64,000 nucleotides of DNA from Deltaproteobacteria bacterium (GTDB lineage: Bacteria > Desulfobacterota > Desulfobacteria > Desulfobacterales > GCA-2748835): positions 1 through 64,000 of the forward strand of contig PDTL01000021.1 of NCBI GenBank assembly GCA_002748835.1. The letters run 5' to 3'. The notes beneath the pieces were generated by a model, which saw only the letters and a program-made list of their open reading frames with translations, was not told the DNA's origin and made no database searches. Shown in pieces: positions 26,208 through 36,200 of this stretch. Position numbers and translations under genes: made by a program. Every line of letters starts with the position of its first letter. Positions within the stretch are counted from its first letter, which is position 1.

Positions 26208-27110
26208 CTAGGAAGGCAGCCATTCGGAGAGCATCTCCGACAGCGCGATCTGCCAGGGTCGCGGGCTCACGCCAAACACCTCCCGAATCCGGGCACAGTC
26301 CAGCACTGAATAGGCAGGCCGTTGTGCCGGGGTCGGATACGCCGTGGTCGGGATGGGTTGACAGGAAGTCAGCTGCAAAGGCACCCTGCCCCGGGCCTGC
26401 CGGAAAATTTCCTCGGCAAACCCGTGCCAGGAAACCGATCCGCTGCCGCAGAAATGAAACGTGCCGTTCAGGGTGTCTGAAGGATGGCTGCAGACCACCC
26501 GCGCTATGTGGAGCAACGCGTCTGCCAGGTCACCGGCAAAGGTGGGACAACCGATCTGGTCAGCCACCACACGAAGGGTTTCCCGCTCACCGGCCAGCCG
26601 TATCATGGTCTTGACAAAATTTTGCCCCTGCACGCCGTAGACCCAGGCCGTACGGATAATCATGTGCCGGTCAAGAATTTCCCGTACCGCCAGCTCGCCT
26701 TCGAGTTTGGTGCGGCCATACACGCCCATGGGCCGTGTGGGGGCAGCTTCCGTATACGGAACCGTCGCGCTGCCGTCAAACACGTAATCCGTGGAGATGT
26801 GAATCAGGGGGATATTCGCGTCCCGGCAGGCGCCTGCCAGATAACGGGGGCCGTAGGCATTCACGCTGCGGGCCTTCTGTGCATCGGTTTCCGCCCGGTC
26901 CACGGCCGTATAGGCCGCCGCATTGATCAGAATATCCGGTGCGACGCTGTCAATCCATTCCCGGACCACCGTTTCTTCGGTGATATCCAGCTCCGGCAGG
27001 TCAGATCCAATCATGTCATCACCGGCAGCCTGACCCCGACGCATCAATTCCCATCCCACCTGCCCGCTGCTGCCCGAAACTGCAATTCTCAAAGGTGTAT
27101 TGCGATCCAT
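26208..27110 (-). CDS. rfbD: dTDP-4-dehydrorhamnose reductase
   Basis: RfbD/RmlD of 300 residues performs the last step to dTDP-L-rhamnose. It shows the NADPH fold GSSGQVGWEL, ISTDYVFDGS, the YGRTKLEGE catalytic tyrosine-lysine pair and VRTAWVYG-like block (IIRTAWVYG). GGAGG lies eight bases before the ATG. It follows rfbC by 14 bases in one transcription unit. Downstream, 26051-26207 holds no clear gene. Confidence 0.95.
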   Translation of the reverse strand: MDRNTPLRIAVSGSSGQVGWELMRRGQAAGDDMIGSDLPELDITEETVVREWIDSVAPDILINAAAYTAVDRAETDAQKARSVNAYGPRYLAGACRDANIPLIHISTDYVFDGSATVPYTEAAPTRPMGVYGRTKLEGELAVREILDRHMIIRTAWVYGVQGQNFVKTMIRLAGERETLRVVADQIGCPTFAGDLADALLHIARVVCSHPSDTLNGTFHFCGSGSVSWHGFAEEIFRQARGRVPLQLTSCQPIPTTAYPTPAQRPAYSVLDCARIREVFGVSPRPWQIALSEMLSEWLPS

Positions 27111-27124
27111 TTAGCTAACCTCCA

Positions 27125-27673
27125 TCAGTCCGGCAGACGTTCCGGTGCGATAGCTGCCAGGGGCAGATTCACCCGGTCCTTGTCTGAAAGGGTCACATCG
27201 GTGACAGGCCAGGAAATACCGATACCCGGATCATTGTAAAGCACGCCGCCTTCATCCTCGGGATGATAAAGATCCGTACACTTGTAGCAGACATGGGCGG
27301 TTTCACTGAGTACGCAGAATCCGTGGGCAAAACCCTCGGGCACAAACAGCTGGTGCCGGTTTTCTTCGGAAAGGATCACGCCATACCATTTTCCAAAGTC
27401 AGGCGAACGTTTCCGGATATCCACGGCCACATCAAAGATGGCACCGGTAATCGCCATGACCAGTTTCCCCTGCGGATGGTTCAGCTGGTAATGGAGCCCG
27501 CGCAGAATGCCTTTGCGTGAAAAGGAAAGGTTGTCCTGCACAAAGGGACGCGGGATGCCGATGTCCCGATACCGCTCACTGTGCCAGGTTTCCATGAAAA
27601 AGCCGCGCTGGTCGCCAAATACCCTGGGTGCGATATGGAGGAGACCGTCCAGGGGTGTGTCGTGCAGAATCAT
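27125..27673 (-). CDS. rfbC: dTDP-4-dehydrorhamnose 3,5-epimerase
   Basis: RfbC/RmlC of 182 residues, the normal length, has the cupin catalytic block [18 protein letters not shown] with its essential His, then [13 protein letters not shown] and [15 protein letters not shown]. It epimerises dTDP-4-keto-6-deoxyglucose at C3 and C5. The start overlaps the rfbA stop (ATGA), indicating translational coupling. Confidence 0.96.
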   Translation of the reverse strand: MILHDTPLDGLLHIAPRVFGDQRGFFMETWHSERYRDIGIPRPFVQDNLSFSRKGILRGLHYQLNHPQGKLVMAITGAIFDVAVDIRKRSPDFGKWYGVILSEENRHQLFVPEGFAHGFCVLSETAHVCYKCTDLYHPEDEGGVLYNDPGIGISWPVTDVTLSDKDRVNLPLAAIAPERLPD

Positions 27674-28554
27674 GTTAACCTCCTGACATCTGTTGTGAGC
27701 ATGTCCATCAGATACTGGCCATACCCGTTCTTGAGCAGAGGAGCCGCCAGACGTTCCACCTGAGCAGCATCGATATATCCCATACGATAGGCAATTTCTT
27801 CCACACAGGAGATTTTCAGGCCCTGACGTTTTTCAATGGCCTCGATAAAACTGCCCGCATCCATGAGGCTTTCATGGGTGCCAGTATCCAGCCAGGCATA
27901 TCCGCGTCCCATCACCTCCACCTGCAGCTGACCCTGGTTCAGGTAGACAGAGTTCACATCCGTGATCTCCAGCTCGCCCCGGGCAGAGGGTTTCAAGGCT
28001 CTGGCGATCTCGATCACCTGATTATCGTAAAAATAGAGCCCGGTCACCGCGTAATTCGATTGAGGCGCTGGTGGTTTTTCCTCAATATTCTTCGCACGGC
28101 CGGATTCGTCAAAACTGACCACACCATACCGCTGCGGATCCCGCACCCAGTAGCCGAAGACCGTGGCACCGGTTTCCCGGGCGGCTGCTGAACGGAGCAG
28201 CACTGCCAGGCCCTGTCCGTAAAAGAGATTGTCGCCCAGAATCAGGCAGACCCTTTCAGATCCGATAAAGGCTTCGCCAATGGTGAATGCCTGGGCCAGA
28301 CCTTCGGGCCGGGGCTGCACCGCATAGGACAGGGATAATCCCCACTGCTCGCCAGTGCCCAGAAGACGTTTGAACGCTGCATGATCCTCGGGCGTGGTAA
28401 TGACCAGGATCTCCCGGATACCTGCCAGCATCAGAATCGAAAGCGGATAATAGATCATGGGTTTGTCGTAGACCGGCAGCAGCTGTTTGCTCACGGCAAG
28501 GGTCAGCGGATACAGCCGGGTGCCTGAACCGCCGGCCAGAATAATACCTTTCAT
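27670..28554 (-). CDS. rfbA: Glucose-1-phosphate thymidylyltransferase
   Basis: RfbA/RmlA of 294 residues makes dTDP-glucose from dTTP and glucose-1-phosphate. It begins [18 protein letters not shown] and contains [21 protein letters not shown] and [20 protein letters not shown], all diagnostic. It opens the rhamnose block rfbA-rfbC-rfbD. The 4,6-dehydratase gene rfbB that normally stands with these is absent here. Confidence 0.96.
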   Translation of the reverse strand: MKGIILAGGSGTRLYPLTLAVSKQLLPVYDKPMIYYPLSILMLAGIREILVITTPEDHAAFKRLLGTGEQWGLSLSYAVQPRPEGLAQAFTIGEAFIGSERVCLILGDNLFYGQGLAVLLRSAAARETGATVFGYWVRDPQRYGVVSFDESGRAKNIEEKPPAPQSNYAVTGLYFYDNQVIEIARALKPSARGELEITDVNSVYLNQGQLQVEVMGRGYAWLDTGTHESLMDAGSFIEAIEKRQGLKISCVEEIAYRMGYIDAAQVERLAAPLLKNGYGQYLMDMLTTDVRRLT

Positions 28555-28584
28555 TGTAACGCTCCTTACTTTCAGACAGCTGAA

Positions 28585-28788
28585 TTAGCAAGCAAATGGC
28601 CGGACATTGCCCGCCGGAACGGCCGGTAAAACCGCTCGTTTAAAGAGGTCGCCGGCCAGCCGCCCCATTATCTGTTTCACCGATTTGGACTGATCGACCC
28701 CACCAGCCCGCACATTGGCCTGAACACAGTTGTCAATATAGCAGAAATCCCGGCTGGTTTCACCCTCTCCGTTAATATATCGGCTCAC
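28585..28788 (-). pseudogene. Fragment of a UDP-HexNAc C4-epimerase (TviC/WbpP type)
   Basis: The frame contains [17 protein letters not shown] and CVQAN, the conserved stretch near the middle of WbpP/VipB/TviC epimerases, but nothing before (NAD fold, YxxxK) or after matches. About 20-25 residues are recognisable; the rest is unrelated. The remnant sits between ugd and rfbA, where an intact epimerase would have partnered the TviB-type dehydrogenase of the same operon. The intact enzyme is about 340 residues. Confidence 0.7.
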
Positions 28789-28821
28789 CCCGCAAAAAAA
28801 CGGTAAACCCGCCTGCAGGGA

Positions 28822-30156
28822 TTACCGCCTCCCGATACCGTAATACGTGATCTTCAGTTTCCGCATCTCTTCCGGTTCATACTGGTTGCGGCCGTCAAAA
28901 ATCACCGGCTGTTTCATGATCCGCTTGATGGCGGTAAAGTCCGGCTGGCGAAACGGTTTCCATTCCGTGACCAGTGCCATGGCATCCACGTCTGCCAGTG
29001 CCCGGTACGGGTCGTCGATCAGAACCAGGTTTCCACGCTCAAAATAAACAGCGGGAAACACCTTCCGGGCCTCGTCCATGGCCACCGGGTCATAGGCCTG
29101 AACCCTCGCACCCGCAGCGATCAGGGCATCGATGAGCACCACAGAGGACGCTTCCCGCATGTCATCGGTCCCCGGCTTGAACGCCAGTCCCCAGACACCA
29201 ATGGTCCGGCCGGCCAGGTCGCCGTCAAAATAGGCTAATATCTTTTCAAACAGCCGCTGTTTCTGGGATGCGTTCCGTGATTCCACCGCATGGAGGACAT
29301 CCGGCGTAAACCCGAGTTCCCCGGCGGTCCGGATCAGAGCCTTTACATCCTTGGGAAAACAGGATCCTCCATACCCGCAACCCGGATAAATAAACGAATA
29401 GCCAATCCGGGTGTCTGATCCGATGCCTTTGCGTACGTTCTCTACATCCACGTCAAGCAGTTCACACAGACCGGCAATTTCATTCATGAACGAAATTTTG
29501 GTGGCCAGCATGCAGTTGGCCGCATATTTGGTCATCTCCGCATCCCGGACGCCCATAAAGTGAACCTTGTCCCGATTCCGGGAAAACGAGGCATAGAGCC
29601 GGGCCATCAACTCCCGGGCGCGATCTGAATTGACCCCCACAATAATCCGGTCCGGCCGCATAAAGTCATCCACCGCCGCCCCTTCTTTGAGGAATTCCGG
29701 GTTGCTGACCACGTCAAAGGGAAGGTCAACACCCCGCTGGTAAAGGGCGTCCTGTATCGCCTCTCTCACCTTGTCCGCCGTTCCTACTGGCACCGTCGAT
29801 TTATCCACGATCACGGCATAATCGGTGATCAGACGGCCGATCTCCCGGGCCACGGCCAGGACATACTGGAGGTCCGCAGACCCGTCCTCTCCCGGCGGGG
29901 TTCCCACGGCAATAAAAAACACCGATACATCCGCAATCGCATCCCGCAGTGAGGTGGTAAAAGAAAGGCAGCCGCTGTCCACGTTTCGCATGACAACGTC
30001 CTTGAGTCCGGGCTCATAGATGGGTAAGATTCCTTTTTTCAGGCCTTCAATCTTGGCAGCATCCACATCCACACAAGTGACGCGGTTTCCCATTTCTGCA
30101 AAACAGGCCCCGGTCACCAGCCCCACATAGCCGGTACCAATCACTGTCAGGTTCAT
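28822..30156 (-). CDS. ugd: UDP-glucose 6-dehydrogenase
   Basis: This 444-residue enzyme converts UDP-glucose to UDP-glucuronate with two NAD+. It has [18 protein letters not shown] at the N-terminus, [15 protein letters not shown], and the active-site cysteine in [18 protein letters not shown]; the C-terminal [16 protein letters not shown] block completes the family signature. AAGGA precedes the ATG by eight bases. It follows manC by 21 bases. Confidence 0.96.
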   Translation of the reverse strand: MNLTVIGTGYVGLVTGACFAEMGNRVTCVDVDAAKIEGLKKGILPIYEPGLKDVVMRNVDSGCLSFTTSLRDAIADVSVFFIAVGTPPGEDGSADLQYVLAVAREIGRLITDYAVIVDKSTVPVGTADKVREAIQDALYQRGVDLPFDVVSNPEFLKEGAAVDDFMRPDRIIVGVNSDRARELMARLYASFSRNRDKVHFMGVRDAEMTKYAANCMLATKISFMNEIAGLCELLDVDVENVRKGIGSDTRIGYSFIYPGCGYGGSCFPKDVKALIRTAGELGFTPDVLHAVESRNASQKQRLFEKILAYFDGDLAGRTIGVWGLAFKPGTDDMREASSVVLIDALIAAGARVQAYDPVAMDEARKVFPAVYFERGNLVLIDDPYRALADVDAMALVTEWKPFRQPDFTAIKRIMKQPVIFDGRNQYEPEEMRKLKITYYGIGRR

Positions 30157-30177
30157 ATGCGCTATCCTTGCCTGGTG

Positions 30178-31620
30178 TTAACGTCCGTAGACATCTTCCA
30201 TCCTTACAATATCATCTTCTCCCAAGTAGCTGCCGGTCTGCACCTCGATCAGCTCCAGGGGAATCTTGCCCGGATTTTTCAGGCGATGGTTCTGACCGAG
30301 CCGGATATAGGTGGACTCGTCTTCTTTGAGGATGGTCTCCTCAGTTCCCTGGGTGACCAGCGCCGTACCCCGCACCACCACCCAGTGTTCGGACCGATGA
30401 AAATGCTTCTGCAGGGAAAGGACAGCACCGGGTTTGACGGTGATGCGCTTCACCTGAAACCGTTCGGATATGTCGATGGTTTCGTAGGATCCCCACGGCC
30501 GGTAGACCCGTTTGTGAGAGATTGCTTCATCCCGGTTCTTTGACTTGATCCGGGACACCAGTTTTTTAACGTCCTGGGCGCGTTCCCGGGGAGAGATAAA
30601 CACCGCATCCGATGTTTCCACCACCACCAGGTCTTCCATACCCACTGCCGCGATCATCCGACTGCCCGCATGGAAAAAAGAGTTTTTCACGTCATGCAGT
30701 ACCACATCACCGTTAATCACGTTATGATCACTGTCCTTGTCTCCGATCTGCCAGAGGGCTTCCCAGGAGCCGATATCATTCCACCCGGCGTCCAGGGCTA
30801 CCATGGCCCCGCAGTCGGTTTTTTCCATGACTGCATAGTCAATGGAATCTTCCGGGCAGGCCCGGAAAGCCGGTTCATCCAGCCGGTAAAAATCAAGATC
30901 CGCCTGCCCGCCCTCACACGCCGCATGACAGGCCCCATAGATTTCCGGCACATGTTTTTTCAGCTCACCCACCACCACGCTGGCCCGAAACATGAACATC
31001 CCGCTATTCCAGCAGTATAGGCCGGATGCAAGATAGTTCCGGGCCAGACCGATATCCGGCTTTTCAACAAATTCCGCAATACGAAACGCCTCCCGGGACA
31101 TGGTTTTTGTCCCCCCGGAGCCGCCTTCGCACTGGATCGGCTCACCCATCCGGATATAGCCGTATCCTGTTTCCGGGGCGTCCGGAACGATCCCGAACGT
31201 CATCAAACTACCGGTTTCAGCAAATGCCTGAGCTGTGGAAATCGTCGCATGAAAAGCCTTCACATCCGCGATATAGTGGTCCGCCGGTAGCACCAGAAGC
31301 ACGGGGTCCCCCCCCGCTTCCATGGTACGGATCGCGGCAACGGCTACGGCCGGGGCCGTATTCCGCCCCACCGGCTCCAGAATAATGCCAGCCGGCTGCA
31401 CACCGATCTGACGAAGCTGCTCCGCCACCAGGAATCGGTGCGCGTCATTGCAGATCACCAGCGGTTCACCGACACCGGAAAGGCCGTTTAACCTGAGCAC
31501 CGTTGACTGGAGCAAGGTAAGATCCGATGTCAGGTTGAGCAGCTGTTTGGGGTACAGCGCCCGGGAAAGCGGCCAGAGCCGTGTTCCCGATCCGCCGGCG
31601 AGAATGACAGGGCGTATCAT
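30178..31620 (-). CDS. manC: Mannose-1-phosphate guanylyltransferase / mannose-6-phosphate isomerase
   Basis: This 480-residue bifunctional enzyme makes GDP-mannose. The nucleotidyltransferase domain begins [20 protein letters not shown] and has the FVEKPD motif; the C-terminal cupin isomerase domain has the zinc-binding LQKHFHRSEHWVVVRG. Start ATG 31620 follows AGAGGTG; a start at 31737 would lie inside galE. It is 11 bases downstream of galE. Confidence 0.96.
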   Translation of the reverse strand: MIRPVILAGGSGTRLWPLSRALYPKQLLNLTSDLTLLQSTVLRLNGLSGVGEPLVICNDAHRFLVAEQLRQIGVQPAGIILEPVGRNTAPAVAVAAIRTMEAGGDPVLLVLPADHYIADVKAFHATISTAQAFAETGSLMTFGIVPDAPETGYGYIRMGEPIQCEGGSGGTKTMSREAFRIAEFVEKPDIGLARNYLASGLYCWNSGMFMFRASVVVGELKKHVPEIYGACHAACEGGQADLDFYRLDEPAFRACPEDSIDYAVMEKTDCGAMVALDAGWNDIGSWEALWQIGDKDSDHNVINGDVVLHDVKNSFFHAGSRMIAAVGMEDLVVVETSDAVFISPRERAQDVKKLVSRIKSKNRDEAISHKRVYRPWGSYETIDISERFQVKRITVKPGAVLSLQKHFHRSEHWVVVRGTALVTQGTEETILKEDESTYIRLGQNHRLKNPGKIPLELIEVQTGSYLGEDDIVRMEDVYGR

Positions 31621-31631
31621 ATGCACCTCTT

Positions 31632-32636
31632 TTATTTCAGGGGGTTTGGCAGAACTGAATTGCCGTAACAGGGCGCCTGGCTCCACTGCCAGGCCGTCCG
31701 GATGATAGCTTCCATGTTTGTATAGCGCGGGGTCCACCCGAGCTCGGCCTGTGCACGCCGGCTGTCCGCCACCAGAACAGCCGGATCACCGGGTCTGCGG
31801 CCCTTGATTTCAAAGGGGATTCTGCAGCCGGTCACGGTTTCGGATGCCCGGATCACTTCCCGTATAGAAAATCCGTTTCCGTTGCCCAGATTGAAGACAT
31901 GCGTCCCCGGATGATGATTGATATAATCAATGGCGGTCAAGTGTGCCCTGCACAGGTCATCCACGTGAATATAATCCCGTACACAGGTACCGTCCGGCGT
32001 ATCATAGTCATCACCAAAAACAGACAAGGGCTGCCCCGGATACAGCGCCGCATTCAGAATGTTCGGAATCAAGTGGGTTTCCGGCGTATGGGCTTCGCCA
32101 ATCTGCCCATCAGGCGCGGCGCCGGCTGCGTTGAAATACCGCAGGGCCGCAGACCGGATCCCGTAGGCCGCCGCATAATCGGCCAGCATTACCTCGACCA
32201 TCTGTTTGGTACGGCCATAAGGATTGATCGGCTGGGTGGGATGGGCTTCGTCCATGGGCACCCGGACCGGCATGCCATAGACCGCTGCCGTGGACGAAAA
32301 AACAATGCGGCTGACACTGAATCGCCGGGCGGCTTCCAGCAAATTCAGCGTTCCCTTTACATTGTTCACGTAATAGAGCCCGGGATCCTGCATGGATTCC
32401 CCGACCAGGGAGCGCGCCGCAAAATGAATGACGGCGTGGAAATCATTTTCGCCAAACACGGCTTCCAGGTCTCCGGGTCGAAGTAAATCACCGTGGGCCC
32501 ATTTTCCCTTCTGCACGGCTGCCCTATGACCGGTGGACAGGTTGTCAAACACCGTCACCGTATGGCCCTGTTCCACAGCCATCTTCACCATGTGAGAACC
32601 GATATAGCCGGCGCCGCCGCAAATCAGGATATGCAT
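31632..32636 (-). CDS. galE: UDP-glucose 4-epimerase
   Basis: GalE of 334 residues interconverts UDP-glucose and UDP-galactose. It shows GGAGYIGSHM, the catalytic NPYGRTKQMVE (YxxxK) and DYDTPDGTCVRDYIHVDDL. Start ATG 32636 follows GGAG; the ORF extends upstream but only through the leader hairpin region. It is the first gene of the minus-strand nucleotide-sugar operon. Confidence 0.95.
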   Translation of the reverse strand: MHILICGGAGYIGSHMVKMAVEQGHTVTVFDNLSTGHRAAVQKGKWAHGDLLRPGDLEAVFGENDFHAVIHFAARSLVGESMQDPGLYYVNNVKGTLNLLEAARRFSVSRIVFSSTAAVYGMPVRVPMDEAHPTQPINPYGRTKQMVEVMLADYAAAYGIRSAALRYFNAAGAAPDGQIGEAHTPETHLIPNILNAALYPGQPLSVFGDDYDTPDGTCVRDYIHVDDLCRAHLTAIDYINHHPGTHVFNLGNGNGFSIREVIRASETVTGCRIPFEIKGRRPGDPAVLVADSRRAQAELGWTPRYTNMEAIIRTAWQWSQAPCYGNSVLPNPLK

Positions 32637-32653
32637 AACAACTCCGCTGGGGT

Positions 32654-32681
32654 GGTTTTTCACCGGACGTGGTGAAAAACC
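32654..32681. promoter_or_regulatory. Perfect 11-bp hairpin in the galE leader
   Basis: ggtttttcacc (32654-32664) and ggtgaaaaacc (32671-32681) form a perfect inverted repeat with a 6-base loop, ending about 18 bases upstream of the galE ATG and just before its binding site. No T tract follows, so it is more likely a leader regulator or operator than a terminator. Confidence 0.65.
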
Positions 32682-32686
32682 CTTTA

Positions 32687-32715
32687 TGTATAAATGAAAT
32701 GTTCAGGATTGTTAA
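32687..32715 (-). promoter_or_regulatory. Sigma-70 promoter for the nucleotide-sugar operon
   Basis: On the minus strand TTAACA (32715-32710) and TATACA (32692-32687) are 17 bases apart, placing the transcription start about 45 bases upstream of galE and just ahead of the leader hairpin. The rest of 32637-32847 shows no gene. Confidence 0.5.
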
Positions 32716-32847
32716 GCAGAATTCGGTAATTGTGCGAGAAAAAAGGCTGACGGCAGAAACAAATTGGACATGACATCGAAAAAAGCTTTTTGTTAACATC
32801 CCAAACCGTCCTGGCGGATCAGACGCACCTCGCAACAGCGCACCAAG

Positions 32848-33237
32848 TCAACGGTCAGGCGGCGTATTTTGCGAGCGGTGTTCTGCCCAGTAAAGCATCG
32901 CGTCGTCTTTTGTGAGACGCCAGACAGAAACCACTTTCGGTGCGTCTTTTCGAAACAAAAGGCCTACAAGGTCCCCTGTTTTAAAGTGGGAACTGGAGAC
33001 ATTCAGCATTCCCGGCAGATTAAATTGTGTATTTTCATCAATTCCATAAACACTATCGCCAATGAGAATACTGCGCGCATCAATAGACGCAATGTAGGCG
33101 ACCCGGTGGTAGTTGATCGGATATCCGGCATGCGGGGGAACCGGCTTCGATGACGCACGCGTTTGAAAAAAAATGGCCATCAGGATCACGATCAAGACCG
33201 CCCTCCAGCGTACATCTTTCATGGTGGTATTTCTCAT
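32848..33237 (-). CDS. Small exported protein linked to PilY1 (copy A)
   Basis: This 129-residue protein has an N-terminal signal or anchor segment (AVLIVILMAIFFQTRAS) and a compact domain with RSILIGDSVYGID, TQFNLPGML and FKTGDLVGLLFR. The same pattern occurs in the protein encoded after the second pilY1 (39385-39804), so the two are paralogues. The family is not one I recognise; its place directly after pilY1 (32-base gap) suggests a role in PilY1 folding, stability or pilus regulation. Start ATG 33237 follows GGAG. Confidence 0.7.
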   Translation of the reverse strand: MRNTTMKDVRWRAVLIVILMAIFFQTRASSKPVPPHAGYPINYHRVAYIASIDARSILIGDSVYGIDENTQFNLPGMLNVSSSHFKTGDLVGLLFRKDAPKVVSVWRLTKDDAMLYWAEHRSQNTPPDR

Positions 33238-33269
33238 CACGCACTCCATTTTATCTGTTTTACGTTGCC

Positions 33270-36200
33270 TCAATTTGTCAGCTCCCGCCAGCAGACAATC
33301 CCCTGATCCAACGGATCCCGCGTCAGCATTGTGACGATATCATCAGAACCTGTTGTACTGTAGATGTTGAGTTCGTAATCGGTGTTCACACTGAGACGGG
33401 CCGGCGTATGCAGCATGCCGTCAAATTGAACCCCGGTGGGCACCATGGGTACGGATGAAAAAAAAAGCGCCAAATCATCATGCGAGATCACTCCGTTACC
33501 GTCCCGATCCCAAATGGAAAAGGGGAGGGTAATGCCCAAAGCCGCATAGTCCGCTAGCATCTTTCCGGATAACACAGTGCTCAGCGAACCCTCGTCGATT
33601 TCCCCATTCACCGACAGTTTTTCGAAATCACCCGAATCACCGTAGTACCTCAGAAACTCAGCCGCATCCATTCCATCCCCAACATCAATAGGAACAGCTG
33701 TCAGATCCGCATCATCAATCCGGCCATCCTCGTTCACATCAAACTGGGCTTCAAAGCCGGCAACCCGGCCTCCGGTACAGGCGTTCATCCGGTAGACAAA
33801 AGAAGACCCCCCGCCTTTACAGGGGGCATTGTTCGGGGTAAATGAAATCCCGTTGACCCTGCCGTTTCTCACCTGGATGCGGATATCCTCGAGCACCCGC
33901 TCTGCGGGATCTTCCGGATTGTTGTTTCCCGGCAGTTTAACAAACCAGCCTTCTTTGCCGGACGAGTTTGTATCCGAGTCATACCAGTCCATCGCATTGT
34001 TCGAAAACATCCGCACCACTTTACCTGCCGTGTGTGTTTGTGTTGAAATAATCGTCTGCGCCATCAAACGGTCATGGCCGGCAACGGTACTGCCATGATC
34101 CCAGATCCCGTAAATATACTGGGGAGTTGAATCTGTCAGATCATTCTCATGGAGCAGTTTTCCGGTACCAAACAAGACCATATACCCCTCACGGGAATCG
34201 CAGGCTCGCATCACTTCCGGTTCCGTCAAAATCGGTGCAACCGGTTTCGGATCTGTCATTTCCCCGGTCGTAAACAGCCGGTACGCTTTTTTCCAGGACC
34301 GGGGGTCCTCCTCTGTGAGATCAAACTTCCAGATATGTCCTTTCACGTCACCGGCATATGCGATATATGCCTTATCGCCGGTTTCTGTTACAACGGGTGT
34401 GGACAATCCGTTATCCGCGATATCATCGTCAACCGCAATCCGGTTGATCACATCCCCGGTTTGGGCATTGATCACCATGAGCCGGGCCACGCCCGCCTCG
34501 CAATTGTATCCGTTGCCGGCAACGATCACCCAGGGGGTGGTTTCACACCGCGTTTCCAGAAGAATCGGCCGGCTGTAGGTGTAACCCATCAGCGCGTCCG
34601 TGCATTCCCACTTGATGGCAGCAGCGACGTCTGTTTCGGTTTTCATCGCGTCTGCGGTGGTCACGTCCAGGCAGTAATACCCCTTACCGCCCCGTCCCAG
34701 TCCGCCGACCATATAGGCGTGATCATCCATCTTGAGAAGCTGAGGCGTGGCATCGACATAACAGGTATGCGAATAGTCTTTGCGGGACAGCCGTTTCAGG
34801 TTATCGAACACCAGGCCGGGGATGTAGGCAAACCGTTCAGTTCCGTCTTCCGTATTAAACGCATGCAGCATCCCGTCGTTGCCTCCGACAAAGACCGTAT
34901 TACCCACACGCGCCGTTGGATCCATTGATGGCCCCAGTGTCGGACCTGAATTGATAAAATCTCCCAGGGGCGTCGACCGTTCCCGCAAGGTCGGATCCGA
35001 TTTTCCACGGAGAAAATCCAAATATTTCTTCGGGTTGATGGGGTCAAGGCGATCCATCATCGCTGCATTCAGGTTCACCGTTCTGAAAGGGACCCCCTTC
35101 TTTTGTTCCGTGTCCCAGGTGACGATGACCCGAGACTCATGGGCATCCATCGAAATGTTTGAGCCGGCATCCCATACATCGGTGAATTTTGCAGAAATGG
35201 CGCCGGTATCCGCGTTCACTTCCTTTGACACCGTCGTTTTTTTTAAGTTACCCGACCAGTCAGATCCCCGGAAAAAGGCCTGATACAGGGTCTGATCGGT
35301 CTGCAGGGACTGCCCGGACACGGCCACCGATGAACCGGATTTTAACCGGTTTGAAATATGCTGCATTACCGCCTTCAGGGAATCGGAAAGTGTTTTGGGA
35401 TTTTTTGCACTGAAATACTGGCCCCGCCCGTTGACTGCGGCATGCATCAGATCATCGATGGTCGTCTGTTCCCCCCGCTCTGGTTGCGGCCAGTTCGGCG
35501 CGTTATCCGCAAAACAGGGATCCAGCCAGTTGTTCTCATCATCGAGATAGTCTGACAGGGAAAGGGTGCCTTCCATGCCAAAAGAAACCGTATAGGTCAC
35601 CATGTGCTGGTGTGTTGCCGTGTCGCACGGCGTCTTTTCAGAAGTATTGGGTACATCATCCGGCAGATCCGTTGCCAGATCGGTTTTGTAGTAGTACATG
35701 GCCACATCCGCCAGGGTATCACTATAGGTATCGGCAAACGGCGATGCTTGAGAACCGTCCGCATTCCCCACGCCCGGGCCATTTTCGCTGTTCCAGTACC
35801 CGTCTGTAATCACAATGGCAAACGCCTGCTGACACCCGCCTCCGTTGGCTTCGGCTGCATAGGGATTGGCACCTTTGATAACAGAGGACTGCTGGGTGTC
35901 AAAATACTTGCCGACGTCATTCAATCCGCTCCTGAGCGGAGTTGCGCCTTCGGCGTTCAACCGATATAGTGCATTCAAGATATCATCGGTCTGATCAACC
36001 ACCTGGCCGTTTCGCATCACCCCCACATCCCTGGCCGGCAAAACGATGCCGTTATTATTCGATATCGTTCCATCGGGCATTTCATAACTGTCATGATTCA
36101 ACGAATAGACCCCCACCCGAATGCCGGATAGCCCCTTGATGGCATTCATCACAGCCGCTTTTCCGACAAACACTCTTTTCCGATAAAATGAAAACCATGT

